Origin: an uncultured Pelagibacteraceae bacterium
GTDB taxonomy: Bacteria > Pseudomonadota > Alphaproteobacteria > Pelagibacterales > Pelagibacteraceae
Assembly: GCA_902591845.1 (NCBI GenBank)
Contig: CACJCG010000007.1
Location: 1-32,117 of the forward strand
Length of the DNA: 32,117 nt
Reading direction: 5' to 3'
The position numbers were made by a program, and so were the translations under genes. Position 1 is the first letter of the stretch, and every line of letters begins with the position of its first letter. The notes under the pieces were generated by a model that saw only the letters and a list, made by a program, of their open reading frames with translations, did not search any database and had not been told where the DNA came from. Positions 7,609 through 15,010 of the stretch are shown here, piece by piece.

Positions 7609-7670
7609 AATACATAATATCAGAGGCTAAAAAAAATGCATTAAATATTTTTTTCAAATATAAAGGATTT

Positions 7671-7967
7671 ATGAAAAAAAAAGGTCACAGGCCAATTACT
7701 AAAGTCAAAAATCCAGAGCCCAAAATGGACGATCCGGATTGGATCATTTGGGCAGCTTGGGCAGATAGAATCACGTTCGAGGAAATTGAAAAAAAAACAG
7801 GTAAAAAAGAATCTGATGTAATTAAAATTATGCGAAGATCTTTAAAACCATCATCATTCAGATTATGGAGAAAAAGAGTAAACCAAAAAAGTATAAAACA
7901 TCGAAAAAAGTTTGAATATTCTAGAAAAGAAATAGCTAGTAAAATTAAAAAAGGTGACTATCTATAG
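7671..7967 (+). CDS. DUF2805 / TIGR03643 family protein
   Basis: The 98-residue basic protein matches the TIGR03643/DUF2805 family of uncharacterised small proteins. The diagnostic blocks are DPDWIIWAAWADRITFEEIE near 21-40, then a helix ending KKESDVIKIMRRSLKPSSFRLWRKRV near 46-70. The arrangement of helix, turn and second helix with a strongly basic tail resembles a helix-turn-helix nucleic acid-binding protein. That is inference; no function has been established to my knowledge. An AAAGGA site precedes the ATG by four bases. The glutaredoxin gene starts three bases after its stop, so the two are probably co-transcribed from the 117-base divergent region. Confidence 0.85.
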   Translation: MKKKGHRPITKVKNPEPKMDDPDWIIWAAWADRITFEEIEKKTGKKESDVIKIMRRSLKPSSFRLWRKRVNQKSIKHRKKFEYSRKEIASKIKKGDYL

Positions 7968-7970
7968 TTA

Positions 7971-8228
7971 ATGAAAAAAATCACTATGTATACAGGTCCG
8001 TTATGTAATTATTGTGAGGCAGCAAAAAGATTATTAGCTAGAAATAATGCACCTTATAATGAAATTGATATTTCAAAAGTTGATGGAGCAATGGATGAGA
8101 TGATTAAAAAAGCTAATGGAAAAAGAACTATTCCACAAATTTTTTTTGATGACCAGCATATTGGTGGTTACGATGAAGTAAGAGCATTAGAAAAAGAAAA
8201 TAAACTTCAAGATCTTTTAAATAATTAA
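7971..8228 (+). CDS. grxC: Glutaredoxin 3 (dithiol, CNYC active site)
   Basis: This is a small thiol-disulfide oxidoreductase using glutathione to reduce protein disulfides in the cytoplasm. The 85-residue thioredoxin fold has the dithiol active site CNYC at 12-15 (CPYC in E. coli GrxC). It also has the cis-proline segment RTIPQIFFDDQHIGGYDE near 52-69, whose TIPQIF and GGYD parts bind glutathione. The length matches bacterial Grx3. It lies directly behind the DUF2805 gene, and its last 12 bases overlap the end of the convergent DUF1479 gene. The GrxC assignment is by size and motif; specific partners are unknown. Confidence 0.92.
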   Translation: MKKITMYTGPLCNYCEAAKRLLARNNAPYNEIDISKVDGAMDEMIKKANGKRTIPQIFFDDQHIGGYDEVRALEKENKLQDLLNN

Positions 8229-9458
8229 TTCCATTCTTCTAAAGCTAATTGTTTTTTTTGCTAAAGAGCTTAAATCTTCTAGTTTAACTCTATCTTTATA
8301 TTTAATTTCATAATCTTCAGCTGCGAAATCTGGTGGACTCTTTCCTTTTAAAAATTTTTTAGATTGTTTTACTGTATAATCTAGATTTTTTTTACAATAA
8401 GGTGTTGCACCAACGTAAACAACGTTTGAATAATTTTTTCCTGAGTGTTTGTCTTCAACGGCATGAACAACATCTGGATGCCACCAAACAGTATCACCTG
8501 GATTCATTTTTGGAATTGAAACTAAACCTTTTAACAATAATGAATGATAATCTTTATTTACTGATAAAGCTCTGCCAAGTTTTGATCCACACAATTCATT
8601 TTCTTCAACATCGTCTAGTAATGCTCTAGTTAAAACATAAGCAATTCCTTTAGCAATAGGTATTAATTGTAAAGTCCCATCACTTGGTCCTTGCTCCGTC
8701 AAAGCAGTCCACCCTTGAAATGTTCTAAATACATGTGCAACCGCAGGAGATTCGAACTCTATTGTTCTATCTCTATACTTTGCTTCAAATGGATTATATT
8801 TTTCAAAGTTGTCAGAAAAAATATTTCTATAAATTTTTTGGTAATAACTGTCAGTCCATCTTTCAATAGATCCAGCATCACAATGAGGAGAAAGTCCCAA
8901 AGTATCATCCCCTGGCTCTCTTCTTCTTACTCTATCTGCATAGGATAATTCTTTATTTGGATCAAAAACTTTATATTCAGAGTTTTCATATATCCAAAGA
9001 TTATTAAGCCATTTTTTTACTTTAGCCATTTGCTCTGAGTGTCTAATTTCAATCTGTGCTCTGGACCAATAAAGACCATAAATTTGAGGTTTTGCAGATT
9101 GCAAATCACTAAAATATTTGTCTAAATTAGATTTTTTTTTTTGATCCTCATAATAATTATTTTCATCGATATATTTCTCTAATTTCACATTCAAATTTTG
9201 AATCATTTTGTCATCAAAAACATCTCGGATAATTACACACCCTCTTTTTTTTATGTTGTTTATTTCTTGAATATTTTCCTGATCTATCTGATTAAAACTT
9301 ATCTCTGGAATTATAGATTTATTCTTTTTTTTAAGAGTTAAAATTTCATCTATTTCAGCTTTAACAAATTTTTCTATTTTATTAAAATTTTCTATATAAT
9401 TTTTTGAAAAATTTCTTAATTCTTTTTTTATTGCCTTTATATCAATATCTTCAAACAT
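8217..9458 (-). CDS. DUF1479 (YbiU-like) protein, putative 2-oxoglutarate/Fe(II) oxygenase fold
   Basis: The 413-residue protein resembles the DUF1479 family (E. coli YbiU). Family-like blocks are IKKRGCVIIRDVF near 69-81, QIYGLYWSRAQIEIRHSE near 125-142 and DTLGLSPHCDAGSIERW near 185-201. Later come FRTFQGWTALTEQGPSDGTLQLIPI near 244-268 and PGDTVWWHPDVVHAVEDKH near 318-336. An HxD pair (HCD) and a later histidine (VVHAVE) fit the metal triad of the double-stranded beta-helix oxygenases, so an oxygenase role is plausible; the substrate is unknown. The first 60 or so residues are charged and helical. It is last in a six-gene run, five bases after msrB, and overlaps grxC at its 3' end. Confidence 0.82.
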   Translation of the reverse strand: MFEDIDIKAIKKELRNFSKNYIENFNKIEKFVKAEIDEILTLKKKNKSIIPEISFNQIDQENIQEINNIKKRGCVIIRDVFDDKMIQNLNVKLEKYIDENNYYEDQKKKSNLDKYFSDLQSAKPQIYGLYWSRAQIEIRHSEQMAKVKKWLNNLWIYENSEYKVFDPNKELSYADRVRRREPGDDTLGLSPHCDAGSIERWTDSYYQKIYRNIFSDNFEKYNPFEAKYRDRTIEFESPAVAHVFRTFQGWTALTEQGPSDGTLQLIPIAKGIAYVLTRALLDDVEENELCGSKLGRALSVNKDYHSLLLKGLVSIPKMNPGDTVWWHPDVVHAVEDKHSGKNYSNVVYVGATPYCKKNLDYTVKQSKKFLKGKSPPDFAAEDYEIKYKDRVKLEDLSSLAKKTISFRRMELII

Positions 9459-9463
9459 TAAAT

Positions 9464-9838
9464 TTAGCTCTTTGGTTTAAAAACTAAACATACTCCATTA
9501 TTACAAAATCTCTTTCCTGTTGGTTTGGGACCATCTTCAAATATATGACCATGGTGACCACCACATTTTTTACAATGATATTCAGTTCTTGCGTAACCTA
9601 AATAGTGATCTGTTTTTGTTTCAAACACATCTGGTAGAGACTCATAAAAAGAAGGCCAACCTGATCCACTCTCATATTTTGTTTTAGAGTCAAATAATTT
9701 TTCTCCACAATTTGCACAATGAAAACTTCCTTCTCTTTTTTCATGATTGAGTTCACTCGAACCGGCAAGCTCAGTCCCTTCTTCGAATAAAATTAATTTT
9801 TGTTCTGCAGTTAAATTTGGATTTATTTTTTTTGTCAT
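9464..9838 (-). CDS. msrB: Peptide-methionine (R)-S-oxide reductase MsrB
   Basis: MsrB reduces the R-epimer of methionine sulfoxide in oxidised proteins. The 124-residue protein has the two zinc CxxC pairs (Cys41/Cys44 in CANC, Cys89/Cys92 in CKKC) and the block SGSGWPSFYE near 57-66. The HHGHIF.DGP.PTGKRFC motif carries the catalytic Cys112. The residue that is Cys in many MsrBs (GCGWP) is Ser59 here, while an additional Cys117 lies five residues after the catalytic one (RFCNNGVCL) and may serve as resolving residue; that is inference. Its ATG overlaps the stop of the HDAC-like gene by four bases. It is probably cytoplasmic, as no signal peptide is seen. Confidence 0.93.
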   Translation of the reverse strand: MTKKINPNLTAEQKLILFEEGTELAGSSELNHEKREGSFHCANCGEKLFDSKTKYESGSGWPSFYESLPDVFETKTDHYLGYARTEYHCKKCGGHHGHIFEDGPKPTGKRFCNNGVCLVFKPKS

Positions 9839-10734
9839 GATTTAATATATTTAGCACAAGATTGATGTAACATTGAATGTAATTCAACAAGTTTGTTAAA
9901 ATCTTTATTATAACCACCACCCAAAACTCCACAAAATGGTATCCGTTTAGAAAAAAAGTTTTCTACTACAAGCTCATCTCTAAGTTTTATTCCCTCGTCA
10001 GAGACTTTTAATTTACCTAATCTATCATTAAAATGAATATCAACACCTGCTATATAAAAAACAAAATCAAAATTTTCTTGATTTAACACATTTAAATAAT
10101 GTTTAAGTGTTTTGATATAGTTATCATCCTCTAAATTATCTTCTAGTTCTACATCTAAATCACTATTTGATTTTTTAGCAGGATAATTAGTTTTGGAATG
10201 CATGCTGAATGTAAAAACACTTCTGTTGTTTTTAAAGATTTCTGAGTTACCATTTCCTTGGTGAACATCTAGATCAACAATCAAAATTTTATTTGCCAAA
10301 CCTCTATTAAGTAAATAATGTGAGGCAACTGCAACATCATTAAATACACAATAACCTGCTCCTCCATCATAACTTGCGTGGTGACTACCACCTGCGGTAT
10401 TACATGAAATGCCATAATTTATTGCAAGTTTAGATGCTAGAACAGTTCCACCTGTGGCAACTAAAGATCTTTGGACAACACTATCTACAAGTGGAAATCC
10501 AATTTTTTTCACTTCCTCTTTGCTTAAAGTTTTGTTTTGAATATCTAAAATATAATTTTTTGAATGTGCATAACTTAATGTTTTAAATGAACAAGCTGAG
10601 GGTTTATGAAATTTTTTTACTATTTTATTTTGGGTTAGGTAATTTGCTAATTCTCCAAATTTATTAATAGGAAATTTATGATCATCACCAATTTTAGCAA
10701 AATAATCTTCGTGATTAACAACAGGTAACTCCAT
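9835..10734 (-). CDS. Histone deacetylase-family (class IV-like) deacylase
   Basis: This is a zinc amidohydrolase of the HDAC/acetylpolyamine amidohydrolase superfamily. The catalytic blocks are all present in the 299 residues: GGSHHAS with the His pair near 120-126, CVFNDVA, the zinc-binding VDLDVHQGNG near 155-164, then IAGVDIHFNDRLGKL.VSDEG, and GGGYNKD with the active-site Tyr near the end. The order and spacing resemble the short class IV (HDAC11-like) bacterial proteins. Bacterial members deacylate small amines or lysine derivatives; the substrate here is unknown. I start it at ATG 10734, two bases after the dehydrogenase stop, instead of an in-frame upstream non-ATG codon. It overlaps msrB by four bases. 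Confidence 0.88.
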   Translation of the reverse strand: MELPVVNHEDYFAKIGDDHKFPINKFGELANYLTQNKIVKKFHKPSACSFKTLSYAHSKNYILDIQNKTLSKEEVKKIGFPLVDSVVQRSLVATGGTVLASKLAINYGISCNTAGGSHHASYDGGAGYCVFNDVAVASHYLLNRGLANKILIVDLDVHQGNGNSEIFKNNRSVFTFSMHSKTNYPAKKSNSDLDVELEDNLEDDNYIKTLKHYLNVLNQENFDFVFYIAGVDIHFNDRLGKLKVSDEGIKLRDELVVENFFSKRIPFCGVLGGGYNKDFNKLVELHSMLHQSCAKYIKS

Positions 10735-10736
10735 TT

Positions 10737-11687
10737 TTACTCTAAAACTCTGATAGGCTTTCCATTTACACAAGCCTCTAATCCTTCAATCATTTGATTA
10801 TAAAAAATACTATAATTTTCAGCTGTAACATAACCAATGTGTGGAGTAATCAATGCATTTGGTAAAAATCTAAGCTTATTATTTTCTGGTAAAGGCTCTT
10901 TTTCATATACATCAATTCCTGCACCTGCAATTACATTAGTTGATAAAGCAATAATTAAGTCGTCTTCATTAACTATTGGTCCACGAGAAGTATTGATCAA
11001 AAAAGCTGTTTTTTTCATTTTATCAAATTCTTTTATGGTAATACAGTCTTTGTATCTTTCACCTCCTTGAACGTGAATTGAAAGTACATCAGAATTTGTA
11101 ATTAAGTCATCTTTGCTACAAGGGAGCACATCTAATTCTTTGCACTTGTCTAAGCTCAAGTTTTCACTCCAGGCCATTACTTGCATTCCGAATGCTTTTC
11201 CAATTTTTGCAACTTCTGTACCTACTCTACCTAGACCAATCAAACCTAGGATTTTTCCTTTCAATTCCATTCCAATTGTAGTTTGCCAATACCCTTGATA
11301 CATATTATCAAACTCTTCTTTAAAATTTCTAGCTAAACCAAGAATTAATGCCCAAGTTAATTCAGGTGTTGGGTTTAAATTTATATCTGTTCCACAAACT
11401 ATAATTTTTCTTTTCTTCGCAGCCTCTAAATCAATAGATTTGTTTCGTAATCCACTTGTGATTACAAATTTTAATTCATTTAAATTATCAATTAAATTTT
11501 TTGTGATAGGAGTTCTTTCACGCATTATCAATAAAGCTTCAAAATCAGCTAGCTGTTCTATCGCGTCAGCCTCATCTAAAAAGGGTTCGCTAAAAATCTT
11601 AAATTCATATTTTCCTGATAGTTTTTCTAAATCTACAAATTGTTGAGCAACATTTTGATAATCGTCTAATATAGCAACTTTAAGCAT
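10737..11687 (-). CDS. D-2-hydroxyacid dehydrogenase (phosphoglycerate dehydrogenase-like)
   Basis: This is an NAD(P)-dependent reductase/dehydrogenase of 2-oxo/2-hydroxy acids, 316 residues. The cofactor motif GLIGLGRVG lies near 148-156. The catalytic triad is visible as Arg in NTSRGPI, Glu in DVYEKEP and His in LITPHIGY. It lacks the C-terminal ACT domain of long SerA proteins, so serine synthesis is not implied; glyoxylate, hydroxypyruvate or another 2-oxo acid are possible substrates. The start is placed at ATG 11687, giving an eight-base overlap with the transporter gene upstream; the longer frame begins at a TTG without support. Position between a transporter and a deacylase suggests a joint catabolic pathway. 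Confidence 0.88.
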   Translation of the reverse strand: MLKVAILDDYQNVAQQFVDLEKLSGKYEFKIFSEPFLDEADAIEQLADFEALLIMRERTPITKNLIDNLNELKFVITSGLRNKSIDLEAAKKRKIIVCGTDINLNPTPELTWALILGLARNFKEEFDNMYQGYWQTTIGMELKGKILGLIGLGRVGTEVAKIGKAFGMQVMAWSENLSLDKCKELDVLPCSKDDLITNSDVLSIHVQGGERYKDCITIKEFDKMKKTAFLINTSRGPIVNEDDLIIALSTNVIAGAGIDVYEKEPLPENNKLRFLPNALITPHIGYVTAENYSIFYNQMIEGLEACVNGKPIRVLE

Positions 11688-12582
11688 TTTTAACTTTCTT
11701 ATTTGATAACAATATTCCTGCAATAATAAAACAAGCGCCTAAAATATGATAAAACATAAATTTTTCACTAAAAAAAATCATCGCCATTATTGCACTCAAA
11801 ATTGGCATTAAGTGTAGAAAAACACCAGATCGATTAGCACCAATCATTGATATTCCTTTTATCCATAAAAGAAAAGATGCCAAACCTGGAAACAAAACTA
11901 CATAAGATAAAATTAAAATAAACGGTAATTCTAAATTAATCCTAAATCCAATTTGATATTCAATAAAGTAAATTGGAATTAAAAATATTAAACCAAAAGT
12001 AATTACTACTTGAAGTAATGATACTTGAGATAACTCATATTGTTTTCCCTTTAACAATGTTGAATATAAAGCCCATGAAAACATTGCTATTACCATAGTA
12101 ATATCACCTTTATTAAAATCTAAATTTTTTAATATTTCTAAATTTGCTTTTGTAATAATCGTAATCACCCCAACAAAAGAAAAAATTACTCCTATGATTT
12201 GAAATATATTTGTCTTCTCAATTTTTAAAATTGATGAAAACAACATGATCATTACAGGTATAGTTGAAATCATTAATACTCCACTGATAACCTGCGTAAA
12301 ATTTAAAGAATAATAAACAATAGAGTTAAATACTGTTATACTTGTAACTCCTAATATAATAAAAAGCTTGTAGTTCTTAATAATATAATTTTTTTTCTCT
12401 AGTATTTCAGAAATTGTAAAAGGTGCTAAAATTAACCAGGCAAAAAGCCATCGATAAAAATTTAATGAAAAAGGTGGCACCTCATAAAAACTCGCAAGTT
12501 TACCTACTACAAAGTTTCCCGCCCAAAAGGTTACAGTTAAAAATAGATACAAATAAGCTAAAAAATTATTATCTTTTGTCAC
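11680..12582 (-). CDS. EamA-family drug/metabolite transporter
   Basis: The 300-residue membrane protein has ten hydrophobic segments in two homologous halves, the architecture of the EamA (DUF6) drug/metabolite transporter superfamily. Typical early blocks are FWAGNFVVGK near 19-28 and the FYRW segment near 41-45. The second half repeats the pattern beginning at GDITMVIAMFSWALYSTLLK near 158-177. Members export amino acids, metabolites or toxins, or import nutrients, so direction and substrate are unknown. The start codon is GTG, placed directly after the stop of the DadA-like gene. It overlaps the dehydrogenase gene by eight bases. Coupling with catabolic genes suggests it moves a substrate or product of that pathway. 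Confidence 0.88.
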   Translation of the reverse strand: MTKDNNFLAYLYLFLTVTFWAGNFVVGKLASFYEVPPFSLNFYRWLFAWLILAPFTISEILEKKNYIIKNYKLFIILGVTSITVFNSIVYYSLNFTQVISGVLMISTIPVMIMLFSSILKIEKTNIFQIIGVIFSFVGVITIITKANLEILKNLDFNKGDITMVIAMFSWALYSTLLKGKQYELSQVSLLQVVITFGLIFLIPIYFIEYQIGFRINLELPFILILSYVVLFPGLASFLLWIKGISMIGANRSGVFLHLMPILSAIMAMIFFSEKFMFYHILGACFIIAGILLSNKKVKNA

Positions 12583-13824
12583 TTAATTAAATCTAAGCGA
12601 GCTATATGGTTTTAAATCTAAATTTGTATTTTCGTTCGCTATCATTCCTGAAACAATCTTTCCAGAAATTGGGCCTAAAGTCCATCCCAAATGGTGGTGC
12701 CCAAAACAATAGTAAATATTTTTGTAATTTTTTGATGGTCCCATGATAGGCAAAAAATCTGGTAAAGTCGGTCTAAATCCTAGCCACTCATCTTCATGTT
12801 CGGGCAAATCTCCGAGCATATATTTTGCATTAGTTATTAGATTCTTAACTCTTGATTTAGATAATGGATTATCTAAACCACCGAATTCAACAGTTCCCAC
12901 AACTCTTAAGCCTTGTTCCATTGGTGTTATTCCAAATCCACGGTTAGAAAATATTACGGGTCTGCTTAATAAATGATCACAATTTTTGAAATGAACATGA
13001 TACCCTCGCTCTGTATCTAAGGGTATCTTTTCACCAAGATTATCTGTTAATTTTTTTGAAAAAGCACCACAGGCTATTATTGCTTTATCAAAAACATAAC
13101 TTTGAGTTTCGGTCTTGAAGATTGGTTTTTCTTCATCAAAACTAATATCATTAATATTAACTTTGTTAAATTTTCCACCTTTTTTCAAAAATAAATCAAA
13201 TAACTTTAAAAGAATTCTTTTTGGATTTCTTGCGTGTCTTGCATAAGGATAAAATACACCTGCATGATAGAATGGTTTTATATGTGGTTCAAGATCGTGA
13301 ATCTCATCTTTATTTACTAATTGTTGTTCAACTCCCAATTCTTCCCTTACTCTGATTTCTAATTCTCTACTTTTTAAATCTTTATCATTCCAAATATAAA
13401 GAATACCTTTGTTTTCAACTAGGCCCTCCAAATCAATTTCTTCAAACAATTCATCATAAGCTGGTAAAGCTAAATCTAAAATTTGGTGCATATTTTTAGC
13501 AGTATGCATCATCTTAGTTTTGGTAGTATTCATTATAAACTTTAAAAACCAAGGAATCATTTTATGAATGTAATTCCATTTCAAGGCTAGTGGACCTGTA
13601 GAACTGAGTAACATAGCTGGAACATCTGCTAGAACATCAGTTCGATTTAAAGAGAGAGATGCATAAGGTGAAAAATGACCTGCATTTCCATAAGAGGCAG
13701 CTTGACTGCCTGGATTATCTCTATCAAAAATAGTTACATTAAAACCTTTTTTTTGAAGAAATAAAGCATTACAAACACCTTGAATTCCTGCTCCAACTAT
13801 TCCTATCTTAAGATTTTTATTCAT
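12583..13824 (-). CDS. FAD-dependent D-amino acid dehydrogenase-like oxidoreductase (DadA family)
   Basis: This is a DAO-fold flavoprotein similar to DadA, which oxidises D-amino acids to 2-oxo acids and passes electrons to the respiratory chain. In its 413 residues the FAD motif IGIVGAGIQG lies near 7-16, a Q.ASYGNAGHFSPYA segment near 41-55 corresponds to the S.AN.G.....Y-type block of DadA, and W.GFRPTLPDFLPIMGPS lies near 343-360. HHHLGWTLGP near 375-385 is the C-terminal flavin-contact block. I start at ATG 13824; the longer frame begins with TTG. It is first in the six-gene run. Substrates may be D-amino acids, glycine derivatives or amines, since related enzymes differ. Confidence 0.85.
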   Translation of the reverse strand: MNKNLKIGIVGAGIQGVCNALFLQKKGFNVTIFDRDNPGSQAASYGNAGHFSPYASLSLNRTDVLADVPAMLLSSTGPLALKWNYIHKMIPWFLKFIMNTTKTKMMHTAKNMHQILDLALPAYDELFEEIDLEGLVENKGILYIWNDKDLKSRELEIRVREELGVEQQLVNKDEIHDLEPHIKPFYHAGVFYPYARHARNPKRILLKLFDLFLKKGGKFNKVNINDISFDEEKPIFKTETQSYVFDKAIIACGAFSKKLTDNLGEKIPLDTERGYHVHFKNCDHLLSRPVIFSNRGFGITPMEQGLRVVGTVEFGGLDNPLSKSRVKNLITNAKYMLGDLPEHEDEWLGFRPTLPDFLPIMGPSKNYKNIYYCFGHHHLGWTLGPISGKIVSGMIANENTNLDLKPYSSLRFN

Positions 13825-13851
13825 TAGATCGTTATACAAGTAAAAACTAAA

Positions 13852-13866
13852 TTGTCAGAGTGACAA
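13852..13866 (-). terminator. Small dyad TTGTCA-N3-TGACAA after rodA: weak terminator or operator
   Basis: A perfect 6+3+6 inverted repeat lies in the 61-base gap between the rodA stop and the DadA-like start. On the minus strand it is followed by TTTAGTTTTT, which would suit a weak intrinsic terminator for the mre-rodA message. The dyad symmetry and its place 28 bases before the oxidoreductase start would equally suit a regulator binding site. Sequence alone does not separate the two. Confidence 0.4.
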
Positions 13867-13885
13867 ATTATGCAAATTTAATTTT

Positions 13886-15010
13886 TTATGCAATGATTTG
13901 TTTATGATTAATTTTCGCACTTAATACAATTCCAAAACCAATCATTGTAGCCAACATTGATGAACCACCATATGACATTATTGGAAGTGGTGAGCCAACT
14001 ATAGGTAGTAAACCTAGAACCATCGACAAATTTACAACGATATAAATGAAAATTGCAAAAGCATAACCAAAACAAAACAGTCTTGCAAAATTACTTCTTG
14101 AAATAGATCCTATTCTTATAATTCTAAAAATTATAATTGAGTATATTATTAAAAGTCCAACAGAACCTATAAAACCAAACTCTTCTGAGAATAAAGTAAA
14201 TATAAAATCTGTATGTTTTTCGGGTAAAAAATCTAAATAACTCTGTGTCCCTTTTAAAAAGCCTTTTCCATCAAGACCGCCTGAACCAATAGCGATTTTT
14301 GATTGTATAATTTGGTATCCTGCACCTAATGGGTCTCTATCTGGGTCTAAAAAAGTAAGGATTCTCAGTTTTTGATAGGGTTTTAAAAATGAAATTATAA
14401 ATGGTAGTGAAATTAGGAAAGTAATAAATGAATATATAAAATATTTAATTTTTACTCCTCCTAACCACAATATAATTAATCCACTTAAAGCAATAAGTAT
14501 AGAGGTACCAAGATCAGGCTGGGAAATTACAAAAATAGTTGGAATTAATATAATTGACAATACAATTGTAATACTGGTGAATGAATTTACATTTTCTATT
14601 TTTAATCTGTGATAATACTTAGCAAGACACATTATAATTGCTATTTTCATTAATTCAGACGGTTGAAGTACAAAAAAATATACATCCATCCATCTTTGTG
14701 AACCTGAAGCCTTAATTCCAAAAAATGATACATAAATTAATAAAACTATTACTAGAAAATAAATAATGTATGAAAAATTATGCCAAAATTTTATGTTGAA
14801 GAAAGCTACAAAAATCATTAGTGGAAAAAAAACCGTAAGTTTTAAAAAATGATTTTTAGTATGAAAAAGTATTTCACCTCCATCGGTAGAATACATAACA
14901 AAAACACTTATTGCAGAAAGAAAAATAACAGAAATTAATAGTATATAATCTAAGTTCTTTATTTTTTGAAATAATGTAATCTCATTATTCAATCTATTTT
15001 GTTGAAACAT
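13886..15010 (-). CDS. rodA: Rod-shape-determining glycosyltransferase RodA
   Basis: This SEDS-family peptidoglycan polymerase forms the elongasome core with PBP2. The 374-residue protein has about ten hydrophobic segments. It contains FGIKASGSQRWMD near 77-89, QPSELMKIAI near 95-104 and the QPDLGTSIL segment near 160-168 that bears the functionally essential Asp of SEDS proteins. The PIVGSPLPIMSYGGSSM block near 338-354 is a family signature. The ATG directly precedes the mrdA stop with no gap, so the two are probably co-translated. It is the last gene of the mre cluster and is followed by a small dyad that may terminate transcription. Confidence 0.95.
   Translation of the reverse strand: MFQQNRLNNEITLFQKIKNLDYILLISVIFLSAISVFVMYSTDGGEILFHTKNHFLKLTVFFPLMIFVAFFNIKFWHNFSYIIYFLVIVLLIYVSFFGIKASGSQRWMDVYFFVLQPSELMKIAIIMCLAKYYHRLKIENVNSFTSITIVLSIILIPTIFVISQPDLGTSILIALSGLIILWLGGVKIKYFIYSFITFLISLPFIISFLKPYQKLRILTFLDPDRDPLGAGYQIIQSKIAIGSGGLDGKGFLKGTQSYLDFLPEKHTDFIFTLFSEEFGFIGSVGLLIIYSIIIFRIIRIGSISRSNFARLFCFGYAFAIFIYIVVNLSMVLGLLPIVGSPLPIMSYGGSSMLATMIGFGIVLSAKINHKQIIA

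Noticed and set aside
8402..8948. Plus-strand frames opposite the DUF1479 gene.
   Set aside because: Both lie wholly antisense to a gene with clear family blocks and have no ribosome site or recognisable content.
13825..13839. Upstream TTG start for the DadA-like gene (and similar extended starts for azlD, the HDAC-like gene, the hydroxyacid dehydrogenase, the fused ATPase and miaA).
   Set aside because: In each case an ATG a few codons downstream aligns with the family N-terminus and gives operon-like spacing, while the longer form has no supporting ribosome site.
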